Of a stretch of 64,000 nt of DNA, positions 41,704 to 56,300 are shown one piece after another (within the stretch, counting starts at the first letter, position 1; every line of letters begins with the position of its first letter). Location of the stretch: NCBI GenBank assembly GCA_013433145.1, contig CM024176.1, positions 9,410,520-9,474,519 of the forward strand. The letters run 5' to 3'. Origin of the DNA: Ascaris suum (lineage: Eukaryota; Nematoda; Chromadorea; Rhabditida; Ascarididae). Made by a program: the position numbers and the translations under genes. The notes under the pieces are model-generated. The model was not told where the DNA came from. It did not search any database and was given only the letters and a program-made list of their open reading frames with translations.

Positions 41704-44700
41704 GTATGGTCAAGAGAAGCTGACCAACATCAACAGGCTAATGTGCTGTTGGTTCATAGCTGCTTGGAACTAACATCTAGCCAGCATGCACATGGGTTTT
41801 AACCGGGATAGTTTCTATCAAAACTGTTGGCGTTTTCTATTGGGCGAAAAGGAAATCGAGGACACATTACAAGTGTCTTATATATTTAGGTAACGAAAAG
41901 TGAGCAATCATTTGCTTAAAATGAGTGTTAGATGCAAATTTTCATTTCGTCTGCAATAAGAATTTGAATAACTGAAAAGCAGATGCAAAATTTCATATGA
42001 AAATGAAAATAGAAACATTGGTTACTATCACATTCATCGGATTTGCCCACTTATGAAATTAGTTTTGCCTGTATTTTTTAATGGAATAACCCACTATCAA
42101 TATGGCCATGTATTCCTTGAACCACCTATTGGAGTACCATAGAGAATCTTTCGTTAAAATCTTATGCATGTGAGATTTCAAGCCTACACAGCAGGTTACA
42201 CGTTGCTCCTGCATGAGTTTTTTCTTTGAATCAACAAAGGCACTTGTTCGATTGGAAACAAATCCAGGTGATTTTTGTTTGTTAGGCAAACAGAGAAATG
42301 AAGTCAGGGAAACGCGTTCACATACCCATACCGACAGATGTATGCCACGTATCCACAAAGACAGTCATCAATAATTAAAGTGGACGAAAGAAATTTGAAA
42401 CGCCTATGTAGAGTAGAGAGTCACTTTGCCAAAAACTGTTCTGGATGATACGCATATATGCCGGAAATTAATGTTCCTCATTGCAATTTGGAACCAAAAG
42501 TTCGGAGACCATTGTCCAGTTTTCCAGTTCTATATACGCTAGTGCTGCGCAAATATATTTTAAAAGCCGAAATATTGCTTCAATGATCTGACGAGTTTAC
42601 GTGACACAAGTGACCACTGGTCACTGGCCGAGCGAAAAATATTGTCTATTTTATTGATTTTTTCCATGAAACTGTTTTTTTTCTAGAGGAATGCATAAAT
42701 ATTACAATGAGTCACATATAGTCGAAAAATCTCAGTTTAGCACTTGCTAATAAAACAAAATTTTTCTCATTAGAGCTTTCTAGAAAGTTCATTTTTTTAA
42801 TTAGTTGCACTTAAGGCTAATACTCGACCCCAGTAAGCCTCTATTAGTGAAGAAGGATCTCAGACTGCGTTATTGAGTGATGCAAATTACGGATAAGTGT
42901 ATCGCCCTTCAGGAACAGCTTTTCTTCGATGGGTGAAATTCACCTAAGGTCTGAGCGTAATATTAATTTCATTCCATCAGATTATGCTTTCGCTTCGCAT
43001 ATTTTTACAACAATGTAATGTGCAGGAAAGTTTTGAATAAAAAAAGTTGTCTAAAGTATCGTTAGAGCAACCACGATATAACACCATCGTACAATCTGGT
43101 ACGACAACAAACACGTGCATGCCACTAATTGCATTCTTCACATCTCGGTTCTTTCAAACCCCCTCTCCCTGCCTCCACCCACTCCGCTCCCACCTGAGCG
43201 TTCTTCTCGTTGAAGCCCTCCTACTTCCTAGAAGAGAAATTGTGAATGTAAAAGCTCGCTAGTGCAACAGGTTGGCGGAAGTATTCAACAATGTGATCGC
43301 AGCTTTAATATTCACAGCTATCGATCAACACTGCATTACCGAATAAGTGAAGCCATCGAATAATAGAGCAAAGTGAAGAAATGAAAAGTATTGCACTCAA
43401 TTTTGCGCGCACGTTATACCCTACTTAGAAATATGCATTTAAAAAAAAAAGAGAGTTATACTTTTGTTCATCTTATGCATGTTGTCTATCACTAGTGAAC
43501 ATCGATGGTACGCAAATGCTAGCCTCATTTATCATTGTGCATTCGATATTTGTCAACAATGTCATCAATATATCAAATTCTATTGAAGAGGATCTTATAT
43601 ATCATTAAAAAAATAAAATATGAGTTAGAAATGCAAAATTAACCAAGTAAGCGAATTTGAAAAATGTTGATTATTACACTGAATTCATTTGAAAGATGCA
43701 ATAAAAAAGATATTCGAATGGCACTATGTAATAAATCAATGATTTTTTAATTGTTTGAAGCCAATCATTTCCAGCAACAACCGCTATACACCGCAAATTT
43801 TTGTGAAATATTTGTCTATTAATTTAAAGAGTTGAGCGAATTATAGAAGAAAATTGTAAGGAATAAAGCAACATATTTGATTTACACTATCCTACTTCTT
43901 ACGAATTCTTTTTGTTTACTACTTACTATAATAATTCTACAAGTTAGCAATTTGTGATGAAAATTCTATCGCACCTAAGAAGAATTTTTACCGCTTAAAA
44001 TATCACAAGGAAATTTTATTGAAATTGAACTATGAAGAAATTTTCTCTCATCTCAATGGGGATAAAATTATAGCTAAAAGTAATGAATTTTAAAAACGAA
44101 ATGGTATAAGCATGAATTTTGGCTAATAAGTGCAAAAAAAAAAGATTTTTTTTTCTGATTTTCGAATGATTCATTTACCAAATGGAAATATTTTGCTCGG
44201 ATTAGTCTTTGTAAAGGTTTTGAAGAGAAACATATTTAGTATACCACATATGTGTTAATTTCATCAAAATTAAATTAATAGTTCGAAAATATGAAGGCAC
44301 TTTTAGATAGCAATGAATAGCTAATGAGGCATGAATAGCTGTTTGTTGGATTGCGTTTTGTTGAATGATCCCAATCTCCGTCCGTCAACCTATTCCTCCC
44401 CTTCCTGCCACACTTCTCAACCCACCCGCCTCGCTTTTCCCATCGGCAATTTGAGCAGTGAACAACATTAATCGACAACCAATAAAAATCATCGTATCTT
44501 AGTCACTCGTTACTTCTCGTAGTGTAAGAGACTGCCTCAAAAATGATTTTTGAACGGTTCACCAAAGTGATGTCTCAGAATAAGTGAAGGCAATTGTCAC
44601 ATGGCCAACACCACTTAATTGCTGACGATCAGACAAGGAAGAGTGGCTGACGCATTCTCATCAAAGAGTGCAGCAAATGGAACATCTATTGACGTCAATG

Positions 44701-46546
44701 TTAGAACATCCGGCTCAAGGAATCCCCGCTCAATTCCATGTTGGATCGAAAATTTACCCAACAGCTGTCAAATACCAGTTTGATTTGGACAGCAGTCCCT
44801 CAAAAAAGTATAGAATAGGCAATCATGAAAGATCCAGTGAAAATGCTCTTTGAACTACTAAATGACATCATTGCTTTTGTTTTTCTTGCAATTTTGATGA
44901 AAAAAAAAATTTCAACGCGTCATTGTGGCGTTGCAATTTTATTACAACTTTGCAATATCCTTACAATGTTGCAATCTAGTCGAATAAACATTATCCACTG
45001 CAATATTCTGGAATTTTGCCACTTTTCGAGCATATTGTCTATGCATTATAGCATCTACATTGTGTATACTATTCCACCTTAGAAATGCATATACAGGTGC
45101 AGGGAAATCTGAGAAAAAAAAAAGATGAGCAAAAAGGCCTCGTGAGCTTGGTTTGCTACTTTTGCAGCAGTTTAGTATTTGCCTGAAATTGAAAATTAAA
45201 TATTTCTGCTTGAAGAAATTGATCCCTCATGGCGTATATATGACGGCTGATGAGTGCTTGTCCATAATTTTTCTCTATAACTTTACTAGTTTATAGTTTA
45301 TAATTACCTTGATAGAAAGTGATAATTGATATTGCAATGAGAAGAATTGCACATATTAATTGATGAAAAGACAGCACGCATTTCAATTGAATATGGATTA
45401 ACGCAAATAGGAACCATACGTAGGTCGTTATTGTGCGAAATACGTTATCTTGGCACCAAAAATAAAAATGGCATCACAACTAGCGATGATCGCTGAAATA
45501 ATTTCATCATTTCCCTTCCTCTCCCATCTAACGTTGTTCAGAAACACTCGAAGCTCCAGAGCTAAAGTTTACGGCTTCCGAAGTTCGAGGCTTCATTGTC
45601 AACGATAATGCTGAGATTCTCCGAAAAAATTCAGTTGGAGCGGAAAAACTCGAGGGCTTATGATGCTGTTGAAAGTGAATATCATTCGGAGGCTCCGTAA
45701 TTCACGATCCGGAGAGCTAATAGTATGCGCAAACTAACGCATAATATTTTCTTCGGTATTACATCAGCCACCATCGAAAATGACAATAAATTCAGCAGCG
45801 TGTCGCCACAGCAGCCACATACTATGAAAGGTTTTTCATTCTCATGCAATAAATATCGTGGAAAAATCATAGTTAGAATAAACATAAAATCCGGAAAAGA
45901 TTAATGCGATTGAGGAATAACTGTCTGTTCTGATAAAAGTGAAAGCAATTTTTTTTTTGGTGTTGCTATTGATATAGAGATATTTGAATTCGATTTTTAC
46001 TTTAAACATCGTTAAAGAATCATCTGAAAAGAAGTACAAAATTTGTCGGCCTCATATGATACTTAGACAATTTTGAGTTCCGTTCTTCCAATTTGCATTC
46101 ATTAAAAGCATTCTTCCATTATGTGCTTATGAATAGCAATGATGTTGCCACACATTAAAATCCCAATTGTTGAGTCGAAAATTGCCTTATTCGGTGCTGT
46201 CAACGTCACCTTGTTTACCATGGTGAATTTTGATGTAATCCTTTAGAGAATAGTAACAAACCAAAGAACGACTTTTTAAAGCATCACTGTGTGTCGGGTT
46301 CTTAATTAAAATGACTTCAACTCGATGAAGACTTTTATTTGGATTTCATTAGAACAGTTTACTTTGCTTCAGAATATTCTAAAAGTGCTGCATCCTCATA
46401 AGGGCAAGATATTGCACAAGTTGACGGTGATTATGAAGTGAGAATCACGAGCAAAGCTCCGTTGGTGATGTTTGGGTTTCATGTACCTTGCAATAAATGC
46501 TTGAGTTGATCCGTAATCCTCCCATCCTACTCCCTCTCCTCTACCT

Positions 46547-46562
46547 CCCCCCCCCCCCCCCC
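46547..46562 (+). repeat. C16 homopolymer
   Basis: Sixteen C at the end of a pyrimidine-rich stretch (TCCCTCTCCTCTACCT). Confidence 0.95.
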
Positions 46563-49243
46563 TTCCCAGCCTTCAATACCCACCATCGTAATAAAAAAAA
46601 TCACTGCATATCGAAACCTTAGGCGAATGATGAAAAGTTTCAGTTTCAATTACTGCATGTTTTCACTGCTCACACATATAGAGTCTCGCTGTTAAAATAA
46701 TGGCGGAGTTGTCAATAACTGTTTTGCCACTCGTTGAGTAATTTTTACCCATCACGATACATAGCACCATCAGAAAGCAATTACGAATGAGAAAAATGTA
46801 CGCAGATGCGATGCAATGTTCTATACGACAACTGAAGATTTTCTGCGAAGCTTTTGCTGAAATATTAGGAAAAAATTTTTGCCAAATTCTCAACGAATAA
46901 ATAGCAAAGGTAAAAGATCACTGTATTCATCTAATCGTCATGCATTGAATTATTTGGAAGTAGGAATATTTAATGAGAATTTGAATACAAACAGCTGTAA
47001 GTATCTGTATTATAATTGTCGATGCAATAATGTTCAATTGCTAGCAATGTACGCGAATGTATACAGTTCAAAAAGTATCAAAGTAAATTCATCTGCTCAA
47101 TAAATACCTAACCATTACTATAATCCGAGTTGCACTATGACAACAAGAAGAAAGGCGAAGAGAAGTGAATAGATGCGAGAAGAGTAATAGACCTAAGTGA
47201 AACAGTGAATTGATTTAACATAACTTCAGAAAGATTTTCTAAAATCTGGGAAATTTTAAAAGACATTGTTCTTTGACAAAGGTTTCTGATTGCAAAAAAT
47301 ATGCTTTTCTGTTTCAGTTCTTCGTCTAGGCGCCAAAGTCACGGCGCCATCATGACATTTACGAAGCAAATTTTGTGTTAAATAGACTGCGCTAAAGGTA
47401 GCCATCAATGTGGAGGACTTTTTAGACGGAAGACAAATTTCTGCGGCATCATCCTCACTAATAACCATAAATCAAGTCAAATGGTCGAATTTGATGTGTT
47501 CGCTCGTCGAAATTAGAAAGATTAGGAGGTGTGTGGATGGTGTTGTGCATCACATTTTTTTTAATTTCTTAAGATTAGCGGCTTGATTAGACGGACGTCA
47601 GCAACTGCGCATCATCGATTAGTGCGTACAAGTCGCTTTCAGGCCGTTCACGAACTCTTAGGAATTTCATGAGCATACTTCTAAAGAATCTTAGCATGAT
47701 TGGGAAATAATTATTTGAAAGGTGATCTATTTCGAAAGTCTTTCTGTCTTGGATAGAGATTTTAAATAAGGAACTTGCCGGAAAGGAGATAAAACAACAA
47801 CTTCTTCTTCGCTGTGCATCCTGGGAAGGAAGGGCCTAAGGACGAAGGGAGGGACTGTCAACCAGTATCTGTGAAAATACAAGCATTAGTTAGTGAGCAC
47901 TCGTTTACGCACGTCGCTGAGAGAAGCGTATGTTTCGCTTGACCAGTCAGCTTCCTGTCATCAAACGTTTCAATCACCTGTTTTGTTGGAGAAAGAGAAG
48001 GAGAAACTGAGCCTCACTCCTGGTTAGAACAGTTGATCCAGCAATAACGAAGTGCAAAAGTCAGAATTAATTATAATATCTATTGAGGACATGCGTTCTT
48101 CAAAACACTCAAGCAAAAAAACTCCGAAGAACGCCATCTACATCCACCCTATAAACGCAGTCCTTAGGAGGTTTCGACAATCACGGAAGTCTCACGAAGC
48201 GTGCTGAAACTTATTCGTCGGAGCTCCTTGTTCGTGAGTGAATACCACTCCATGCGAGCCTTGGAAGTGAAAGGAATTGATGACTGAGAACGCGGGCAAC
48301 TAAGAAATTTAACCCCAAATGCCCAAGAGAAGCAGCAGTTCGTAAAGAATGAATGTTCAGAGACCGAATTTCAGCATCTGAACTTAAAACAGTGCATTGA
48401 ATGAAGATGACAACAAAAAAGGCACGGTTTTCTGTTGTGATCGAAAAATGAGAGCGATTTTTAAAAAATTCGGCTCTTTCTTTTCGCCACAATGAATTAT
48501 GAAGGCTTTGGCGACACATTCTTTCAACAACGACCGAATTCGCATTAGTAGGCTATCTTATGGATGGAAGAGCAAGTTAATGAGTTATATTTGGCTGCCA
48601 GCACTTCTCAAATATCATCGTAAAATCGAGTAGTATTTCGGAAACAGGAACAGGGGCACAGGTAGGATGTATTCGATAGATATAATCTAATATGTGTCAG
48701 CTGATTTAGGATAGATGCATGCAACAAATGGTGTAATGTTAAGGGGCATAAGAAATCAGCGCATTAGAGTAGAATGCCTGTAAAAGGTAATTTGCGTGCT
48801 CTAAAATTCATTCAGATATTTTCATAAGGTGGCATGAGGCGATTTAGAAGCAGGTTCTAGACTAGTCCTCCATCAGTAATGGTCAGGGCGGAGCCAGAAG
48901 TCACCAGAAGGCGGAAAGAAGGTTGATGGGTAAGTACTGATGAACGTAGCGCTTAGATCGAGACCCCTTCATGTGAACTAGCAATTCTGCACTCCCTTTT
49001 TCCGATCACTTCGCAGAATTAGAACGTTATAAATCTTCATTGAGAGATAATCGTACCAGTGTAGTCGTTGCCATTTCAAAAACTGTTTGAATACACAGGA
49101 GGTGGGAAATTTAGACCAACAAGAGGAACGGTTACATAAACACAAAGCGGCGACGAATTCTTTGCTCAGAAGAGACTGTACGATGGTACAACAGTATTTT
49201 AGCCCACAATAAAAACTCTCTTGCTATCGGCGATTACCAATAA

Positions 49244-49483
49244 TGGTACCACATCAACCTCAATGCCGCATACTATATCCTTGAAGAGAGGAAGAGCTGC
49301 CGTCGGAGTTGGCGAGCACTTTCTCACAGATATGATCCTAATGTCTGTCCAACCGGGTACACTTCGTACTACTGTAAAAATGGAAAATCCGAAGCACGCT
49401 TAAGCAACGGTCGAATGCTTCTTGAAGTCCTGCAAAAGATTTTCCTCAAGGCCAAACCTCCCTTAACAATGGTACAGCAATGA
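49244..49483 (+). other. Open coding-like frame of 79 codons, unrecognised
   Basis: The frame between stops contains YYILEERKSCRRSWRALSHR, then YDPNVCPTGYTSYYCKNGK and LLEVLQKIFLKAKPP. The overlapping +1 frame and the next 240 bp in another frame are also open. No clear splice sites are seen. It may be a broken coding sequence. Confidence 0.25.
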
Positions 49484-51162
49484 TACAATCTTCTTTTCGA
49501 GATGATGATGAATGACGTCAAGTCTTCCCTCTCGGATCCAGTGGAAGCATATCGGTGGATTTGGCTAAACAGAAGCAGCGGCACTAAGAAGCGTTGCTCG
49601 AAGCATACGAGAACCGCAGTCGACTGGCGACAGCATGAATTTTCATACTTATGTATACTCATTGCAGTCATACACCGAGAAGGAATAAGCCGAAAAATGG
49701 AGCCGACTTTTAGTAAAGAGACTCATACAAATAGAAAAGCTTGAGTGGTGATCGAAAGTCTGAATGAAGTCTTTCATAGTCATCCGTTATACATAACAAG
49801 TTCCTTGAAATCACTTCTCAACAGAAATGAAGAAATAGAGATCTTGTGAAGAATCAGGGGCACATATGTTTTATAATATCGAGAAAAACTGCAACTTAGA
49901 AGATTTACATGAAATGTTGATTTGCTTTAAAGCGTGAATGCTTTACTGTACATCCTCATCAATTTCCTAAAATTTATGGTATTGTTCCCCTAATGGCTAA
50001 CACTATAGGAATATCTAATCAATTTCAAGACTATGCCTACCCATATGCTTATTTTCTTTTTTGCAATTTTTTTCTGTCCCTATAATCGAATAGAATATTG
50101 GGCGTATGATAAAGAGCGTATAGCATAAGTTAAACAAAATGAATTCTATATTTGAGGGAAATCAAAAAGGAAAATATTGGGGTGAAAAAAAAAGAGACGG
50201 AAGCGATCGGATATGGCAGAAGTCGGAAGAATTTTATTATATCAGTGGTATAGAATTGAGCATTTCCTCGTTAATTTTTCATTGTTAACCGGTTTTTTTG
50301 TGTGATTTCGATTCTTCGATTGCTTTGCGATCGCATTTCATCGAATCACAAGAATACTTGTTGAAGCATTCAAAAGACTCGAATGCAGCCGACATTTAAT
50401 ACTGATGTCTTTTTTTTTCTTCTTATTATATATGATTTCTTTTCTCTTTCTATTCACGCTCATTTGCATATTACTACATATCTGCCTTATATATTCGCTT
50501 CCTCTCCGAAGAAGGTGTTTATAGACGATCGATGAAGCAACAATCGGACTTGTAACAACGTGAATGTTCTTACGTTCAGATTATTACAGCTTATCAGCAC
50601 AATATGGCTTACAACTCTTTAAAGTCAATCACAATGGCCTCAACTAAGCAAGCAATACATTCCAATGAACGGCCTTTGCATAAAAATATCTTTTTAATTC
50701 TTTTGCATATGCAAAAATATTATTTTTGGCAACTGTTTGAACAGATCGGGTTTACTGAGTATTTCTCCTCATTGACGCACAGTATTTCTCCTCAAAATGC
50801 AAGTCGAACGGTGTCCAATTGACATGATTTGAGCTTTTCCAGTTGTGTTCAGCGCTGCGATGAATCGATTGATTTCGAATGAATCGATCTGCATTTTTTC
50901 TAACAGATTCTGGTGCGCCTATGAACTTGTGATGAAGTGTTGGTTGATCGTTTAACTGATAGCTAACTGCGACCGCTGAAAGCAACTCTGCCAGTATCAC
51001 GATGCGAGCCATAGATTATCTCTCCGCGTTGATGTCTTTGTCCTCTGTGCTGAAACTACTGCTTTGCGTTGCATCAGTCCATTTTTAGAGTGTAGTTGCA
51101 CTGTCTGTGGATGACGGCTGGTGCCAAAGCTACGGTCGAAGTTTCTTTGGTTAATTTTCTTC

Positions 51163-51177
51163 GGGGGGGGGGGGGGG
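51163..51177 (+). repeat. G15 homopolymer
   Basis: Fifteen G followed by a purine-only stretch (AAGGGGAGGGGGAAAGGGAG). Confidence 0.95.
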
Positions 51178-51986
51178 AAGGGGAGGGGGAAAGGGAGAAA
51201 GAAGGAAAAAGTTCTTTAGAGGAGGGAGCGTATTTCATGCTTTTTTCCTTTCAATTCCGACGTCATCATGCTCAACGAAATTGCATCGCGCCGAGTGGCT
51301 CGGATATGCAATGAGTTTTTCTGCTAATCGCGAGTTACGATCCTTTAAAATCCTCACCACTCTTCACTGAGAGACCAAGTCCTGACTAAGCATATTATGT
51401 TATCTCCTGAAGGCAAATATTGCGGTGGATTGCTACAACTTATTTCCCATCTTCAAAAGTCACTTATTCAAAATGACTGCTGAATGCAAAAAGTGAATAA
51501 GAGCTTTCAAATGCAATTATTTGTTCCTCCGCCGTCCAGCCATCTACATGGAGTTGTCGAATGCCGCGGTCGCACAAAATTCACTCTCTGTCATTTTGCA
51601 ACGCTGATTATCGGCCAAGCTGTAGTATCATAAAGATCGAATATTGCAGAGAGAATTCAAGTGTGTTCGAATGATTTTACTGAATGCTGAAGATCGGTTC
51701 CGTAAAATAAACAGTGGCACTTCGGATTGGTACTCATCCTGTGAAGGTTTGCCCTCATATAGTTGGGATGAGTGCTCTTAGCGTCTTAAAAGTTTTTCTT
51801 TTTTAGAGGTTCTATAACTGCGTACATAACTCGGGTCTGTGGCATTTGATTAAAGCGCAGGGAGGAAGGAGTCATGCATTTCATTGCGAGATTACGTTCT
51901 TCCTTGACAGTGAATTCCTAACGCCATATCCTCAAATCAGTTCACTAAAACGACTCTAACTGTTAGTACTTGAAATGCGATTTCAG

Positions 51987-52191
51987 GAATTTTCTTACAT
52001 CTTATATCACTGATGTACTCTGGATCAATAATATTTCCCCTCATGTGGTAAATCGGCGCTTAGAATACACCACTGTAACGAGCGTTGGATCAGCAGTCCA
52101 TGGGGCGTTCGAGGCAATCTCGACGCGTTTACGAACAGCGAATGAAGAATTCAAAGAAATTTTGCTTGAAAATTTTGAGAACATTCAATAA
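51987..52191 (+). CDS. Terminal exon of an unrecognised protein
   Basis: The acceptor CGATTTCAG is followed by one base and 67 codons to TAA. The end is a helical, charged run: SVGSAVHGAFEAISTRLRTA then NEEFKEILLENFENIQ. The other frames close early. It could be the 3' end of the gene containing the 41.6-kb channel-like exon (same strand), but nothing links them directly. Confidence 0.4.
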
Positions 52192-53074
52192 GAAACTAAG
52201 AAACTCTTTTCCTCTCTAATCAAAAAAAAATTCCAAACGATTAAAAAAGCAAACAACTTCCCCTAATTCCAAATTGCCAAATACTAAAAATAGAGCCGCA
52301 AAGCGGTGCAATTTATAGCACACACATTGAGCCACACTGTACATTATTTTATCTTTGCTCCATCGCCATGGAAATCAATTAGGAATATTTCAACATCTTA
52401 GATGTTCCGGCTGAATTTCACATTACTGAGAATTTTTCTAAACGTCGATCGAATTGCAGAGAAACGAATTTTCCGGGAATATTCATAATGCGAATCGCAT
52501 TTTTACAAATATGAAAGAGCTTTAATCGGCATATTTTAGCTATTGTTGATAAATTATTGAATTCCACAGCGTATTGAATGAGAACCACAAAATGCATATT
52601 GTATTTTCTTCTACTATTGCATTTCCACATTTGTTTGTTGCAAAGAAAACGTTTACAATGAATTTTTTTTTTCGGAAAGTGTGCAAAAACGGCGCGATAA
52701 CTTACGATACTATCGAGAAGAATGCTCACATATCAGAGAAAAATGCTCTCACATCGAAGCGTTTAAGCTTCTTTTAAAAGTGAAGACGCAATGAATATGT
52801 TGTTTGATTTTTAAGCAGAAAGCAAATCCATAGATCCTTAGATCCTATGAAATCCGCAGACATCTCATATCCTCTAGAAGAAAAACTGCGTTTTTTTTTG
52901 GCATCGATTAACGTTTGAGTTTTCACGCTAAAATCGTAGCATGGAAAAGCATTTCTGCTAATTGCAGTCTGTCTCAATCTGATCAATTGATGTTATGACG
53001 TTTTGCGCATGTTCAACTCGCTTGCCCTACATGGCCGTCATTCCTCTCCCAATTTCGCCCTCCTGGCCACTTAT

Positions 53075-53090
53075 CCCCCCCCCCCCCCCC
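53075..53090 (+). repeat. C16 homopolymer
   Basis: Sixteen C in a pyrimidine-rich segment, about 290 bp before a second C16. Confidence 0.95.
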
Positions 53091-53350
53091 TACCCCTCTC
53101 CCATGGTAACTTTTCAGCTTTCTCGCACTAAAAATTTTCACTCATGTAGCCGGTAAGAAAAGCGTTTTCTAGACTGCCGAGGTTAGCGTATGGCATTGAA
53201 GCTTTCTGCATAGATTCCCTTATGAAAACTGTAAAATGTCTACATTTCGAGTCTGTTTTAGCCTCGCTGGTGCTGTTTTCTTGCGAACTGCTGCCCAAGC
53301 TTCCATCTATTTTCGCTTGTTTTCTTTGTACAAAAAAGGGAACATTCGTT

Positions 53351-53386
53351 GCAGGTCTAAACACCCCCCCCCCCCCCCCGACCTGC
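53351..53386 (+). repeat. C16 tract inside a perfect inverted repeat
   Basis: GCAGGTC at 53351-53357 and its exact complement GACCTGC at 53380-53386 flank TAAACA plus sixteen C (53364-53379). The homopolymer therefore sits in the loop of a 7-bp stem. Confidence 0.85.
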
Positions 53387-56300
53387 AGCAGCCGAGTACT
53401 ACAGGTTGTTGTAAAATTCCTGTGTCTCAATCGTCGACAACGCTGTACAATTTCAAATATCCTGTCGCACACTGAGTTCAGACGTTTCATGTGGCTTTGT
53501 ATTTTCGTCTACTGTAACAATCGGCTGATATTGACAGAACTGCACTTCCATGAACGAACGTATTGAATCACGAAAAACAAACAAAAAAAGCAGCTACATG
53601 ATTTCAGGCGATAGAAATCACTCTCCCTTTCCTCTCCAATACCACAAGCAAGCCCATAAGCATAGCTATGTGACATCAGCAAACGGAAAACAAAAACTAT
53701 CACGCGTATTGCACGATTCAACGCATTGCTTCTTGAAAACAAAACAAAATGCGCATTTTGTTAATGCGATGTCCTGTAGAAATTTACAATTGTTCGATGT
53801 GTTTTAGAGAGCAAAATGCTATGGGAAACTTAAATTTCTATGGGATTATTTAGGCTAAAGACGTCGGAGGGTAATTGACTTTTGAAATATTCCATACAAC
53901 ATCAATACAAATTTTATCTTTTTTAAAAATTGACAAGTGGAATTTCAATATAGTTGATTTCTATCTATAAAGAATGGCATTGCTGATTGAAATCTGGTCA
54001 ATATTGCAAAATACAAATGGTTGATGATGAAGATCATTTAAAAGAGCGAACAGATGAGAAAGAAAATGATATTGATCAATTACATATAATGAGATCCATA
54101 AATGGCTCATAGCTACTTGGCCAAACGTATAGTTGGCTATTAGAACAATGGTGGATTTTTTTTTTTTGCCGAATTGACCAATCTGAGAATTCTGTTTTCT
54201 TGAGCGCCTTAAATTTGATGAAATTTTCACATTCGAAATTATTCTTGCCCTAATCGATCCATTCAACTCGTTCTTCGACATCAAATATCGCCGTAATATT
54301 CATCACATAAAAAAAGACGATAAATACCTCAAAAACATAAATAAATATATCAATATTCGATGAAATAATAACTTATTAAATTATGATAATCTATTTTCGA
54401 AGAAACAATATTCGTTACAATTCTCAGTGAGCATTTCAAAGATATTATTCAACAATTGAAGAAAAAATTAACTCAAATTAATAAAATGTGTCAAAAAAAA
54501 TCTTTTTTTTTCTCTCATCAAGAGTTATGCCACTATATCGACAAATACATACAATGAGAATAAGCGCAGCTATTAAACGATGTTTTCTCCTAGCAATTTG
54601 TTTATGCAGCTTGTATTGGTGGATGCAATCATGGTCGCTCTCGCATACTAACACTCATAACTCGTTCAATCATTTCGTTCGATTTCCGCTCTTTTCCCTA
54701 AAACATTTGCGCCTCATATCAAATGTTAGCAAACATTTATTTAAGCTGCCCACAAAGCTCCATTGAAAAAAAAAGAAAGATTACACAATTTTCTCTATAC
54801 ATTGATCCATCTCTGTGACATTATGGCTGGCAATATTCGTTCTAATCTTATATCACTTCCTTTTATCACTCGAGAGGGGAAGACAGAGGAGGAAGCTGAA
54901 CGCTTCAAACTTGATACTTTAAAAGACAAGTTATTTTTATTAATGAAAAGCTAAGAAGTGCCAGATGAGTTGGAGGATCTTTTGTGGTTCCCCTCATAAC
55001 TTTCTTAAAAATGGTACCAAATAAGTGTAGAAGAACACGTTTATGTTTTAATTCATCTATCTTCCATGGGGTTTTCTTACGGAAGCTGAAGGCGTTTTTT
55101 AGTGACTATAGCTCCTTTCGGAATTGGTGGCCCAAATTGAGAGACGACGCTGGAGATGGCCTCAAGCAGTACGTTACATCTACCAAATTTCAGCGCTCTT
55201 TCTTCAGTGGATCCTATAAAAGAGCTCTCGGATGAATGAATAAACATAACGAACATAACGCACAGACATGGTCCGGCTATGATGGACTCATACCGCAAAT
55301 CGGCAAAAAAAAAACATCAAATGAATAAATTCTTCAATAATGGCATTTCTTCTGCGCGCATAAGACACTTTCGGATACTTGCACACGGAAATTGACGCAT
55401 TCTTATTTTCTATAAAAGTGAAATCATAATTGAAACCTATAAGAAGGAACAAAAATTATTCGGCGAGAAGAAAACCGAGAAAAATAAATTAGTTCATTGT
55501 GCATGAATTTCTCGCTGTATTTGGGGGTAGTTAATTCCGTTGAAATTTTATGACTCAGCTAAATCACACAGCTGCAATAACAATACAACGAATAACACAT
55601 TTTCACTGCAAAGGGTATATCGAGACAAAGCAACGACAATAAACATTTTTATACTTTCATCAAATCATGTTAGAAAAATTGTCGAAAAATTCAAGACGAA
55701 TTTAATGCGCTTATTTATGCAAAAAATATTTTCCACATATCTCTACACTTCCCTACATATTATTTCATTTGCATAAATGAAGACGCTAATGAATATTTTC
55801 ATGATGAGATGCTACAAAATCAATCGAACGATAAATATGGGAGCAGTTTGCTTCGAAAATGTAAATAGCGTAAAAAGTATTGTCCTGTGAAGTAATTGAT
55901 ACAGGAATCGTTGAACGTTTAAGGAATTCTCGCATTACCTAGGAATAACAGCGATGAGGGAAATATAAGCTATAAAATAAATCAGCAGGTATAAATAAAA
56001 ATGCTCCTTACTAATGATCTGTCCTTTCGTGGAATTGAATAGTCGACTACATAATGCCCCACTAAAGAATGTCGTGGTTTTCATAAAGGAAATGAACAGC
56101 TCTCACAGAAATTGTCTCTATGTATGAATGTTTCACCTGTTTACGGTGAGCAACATTTCACGTCAAATTCCGCCCACTTTACAGCTGCAAATGTCATTAA
56201 AAGCGCCACATTATGCTCAAAGCAGTAGAGGAAAATGAAGTAGTCTTATACTTCTTTTTTTTTTAACTTCTTATTCGCAAAATAGGACATTCCATTCATG

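Larger units (their letters stand above)
41704..51986. other. Gene-poor region
   Basis: No supported gene. Three coding-like patches are noted: 45542-45665 (plus frame APELKFTASEVRGFIVNDN), 47256-47470 (minus frame) and 49244-49744. C16 and G15 tracts lie at 46547-46562 and 51163-51177. The rest is AT-rich with A/T homopolymer runs. Confidence 0.5.
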
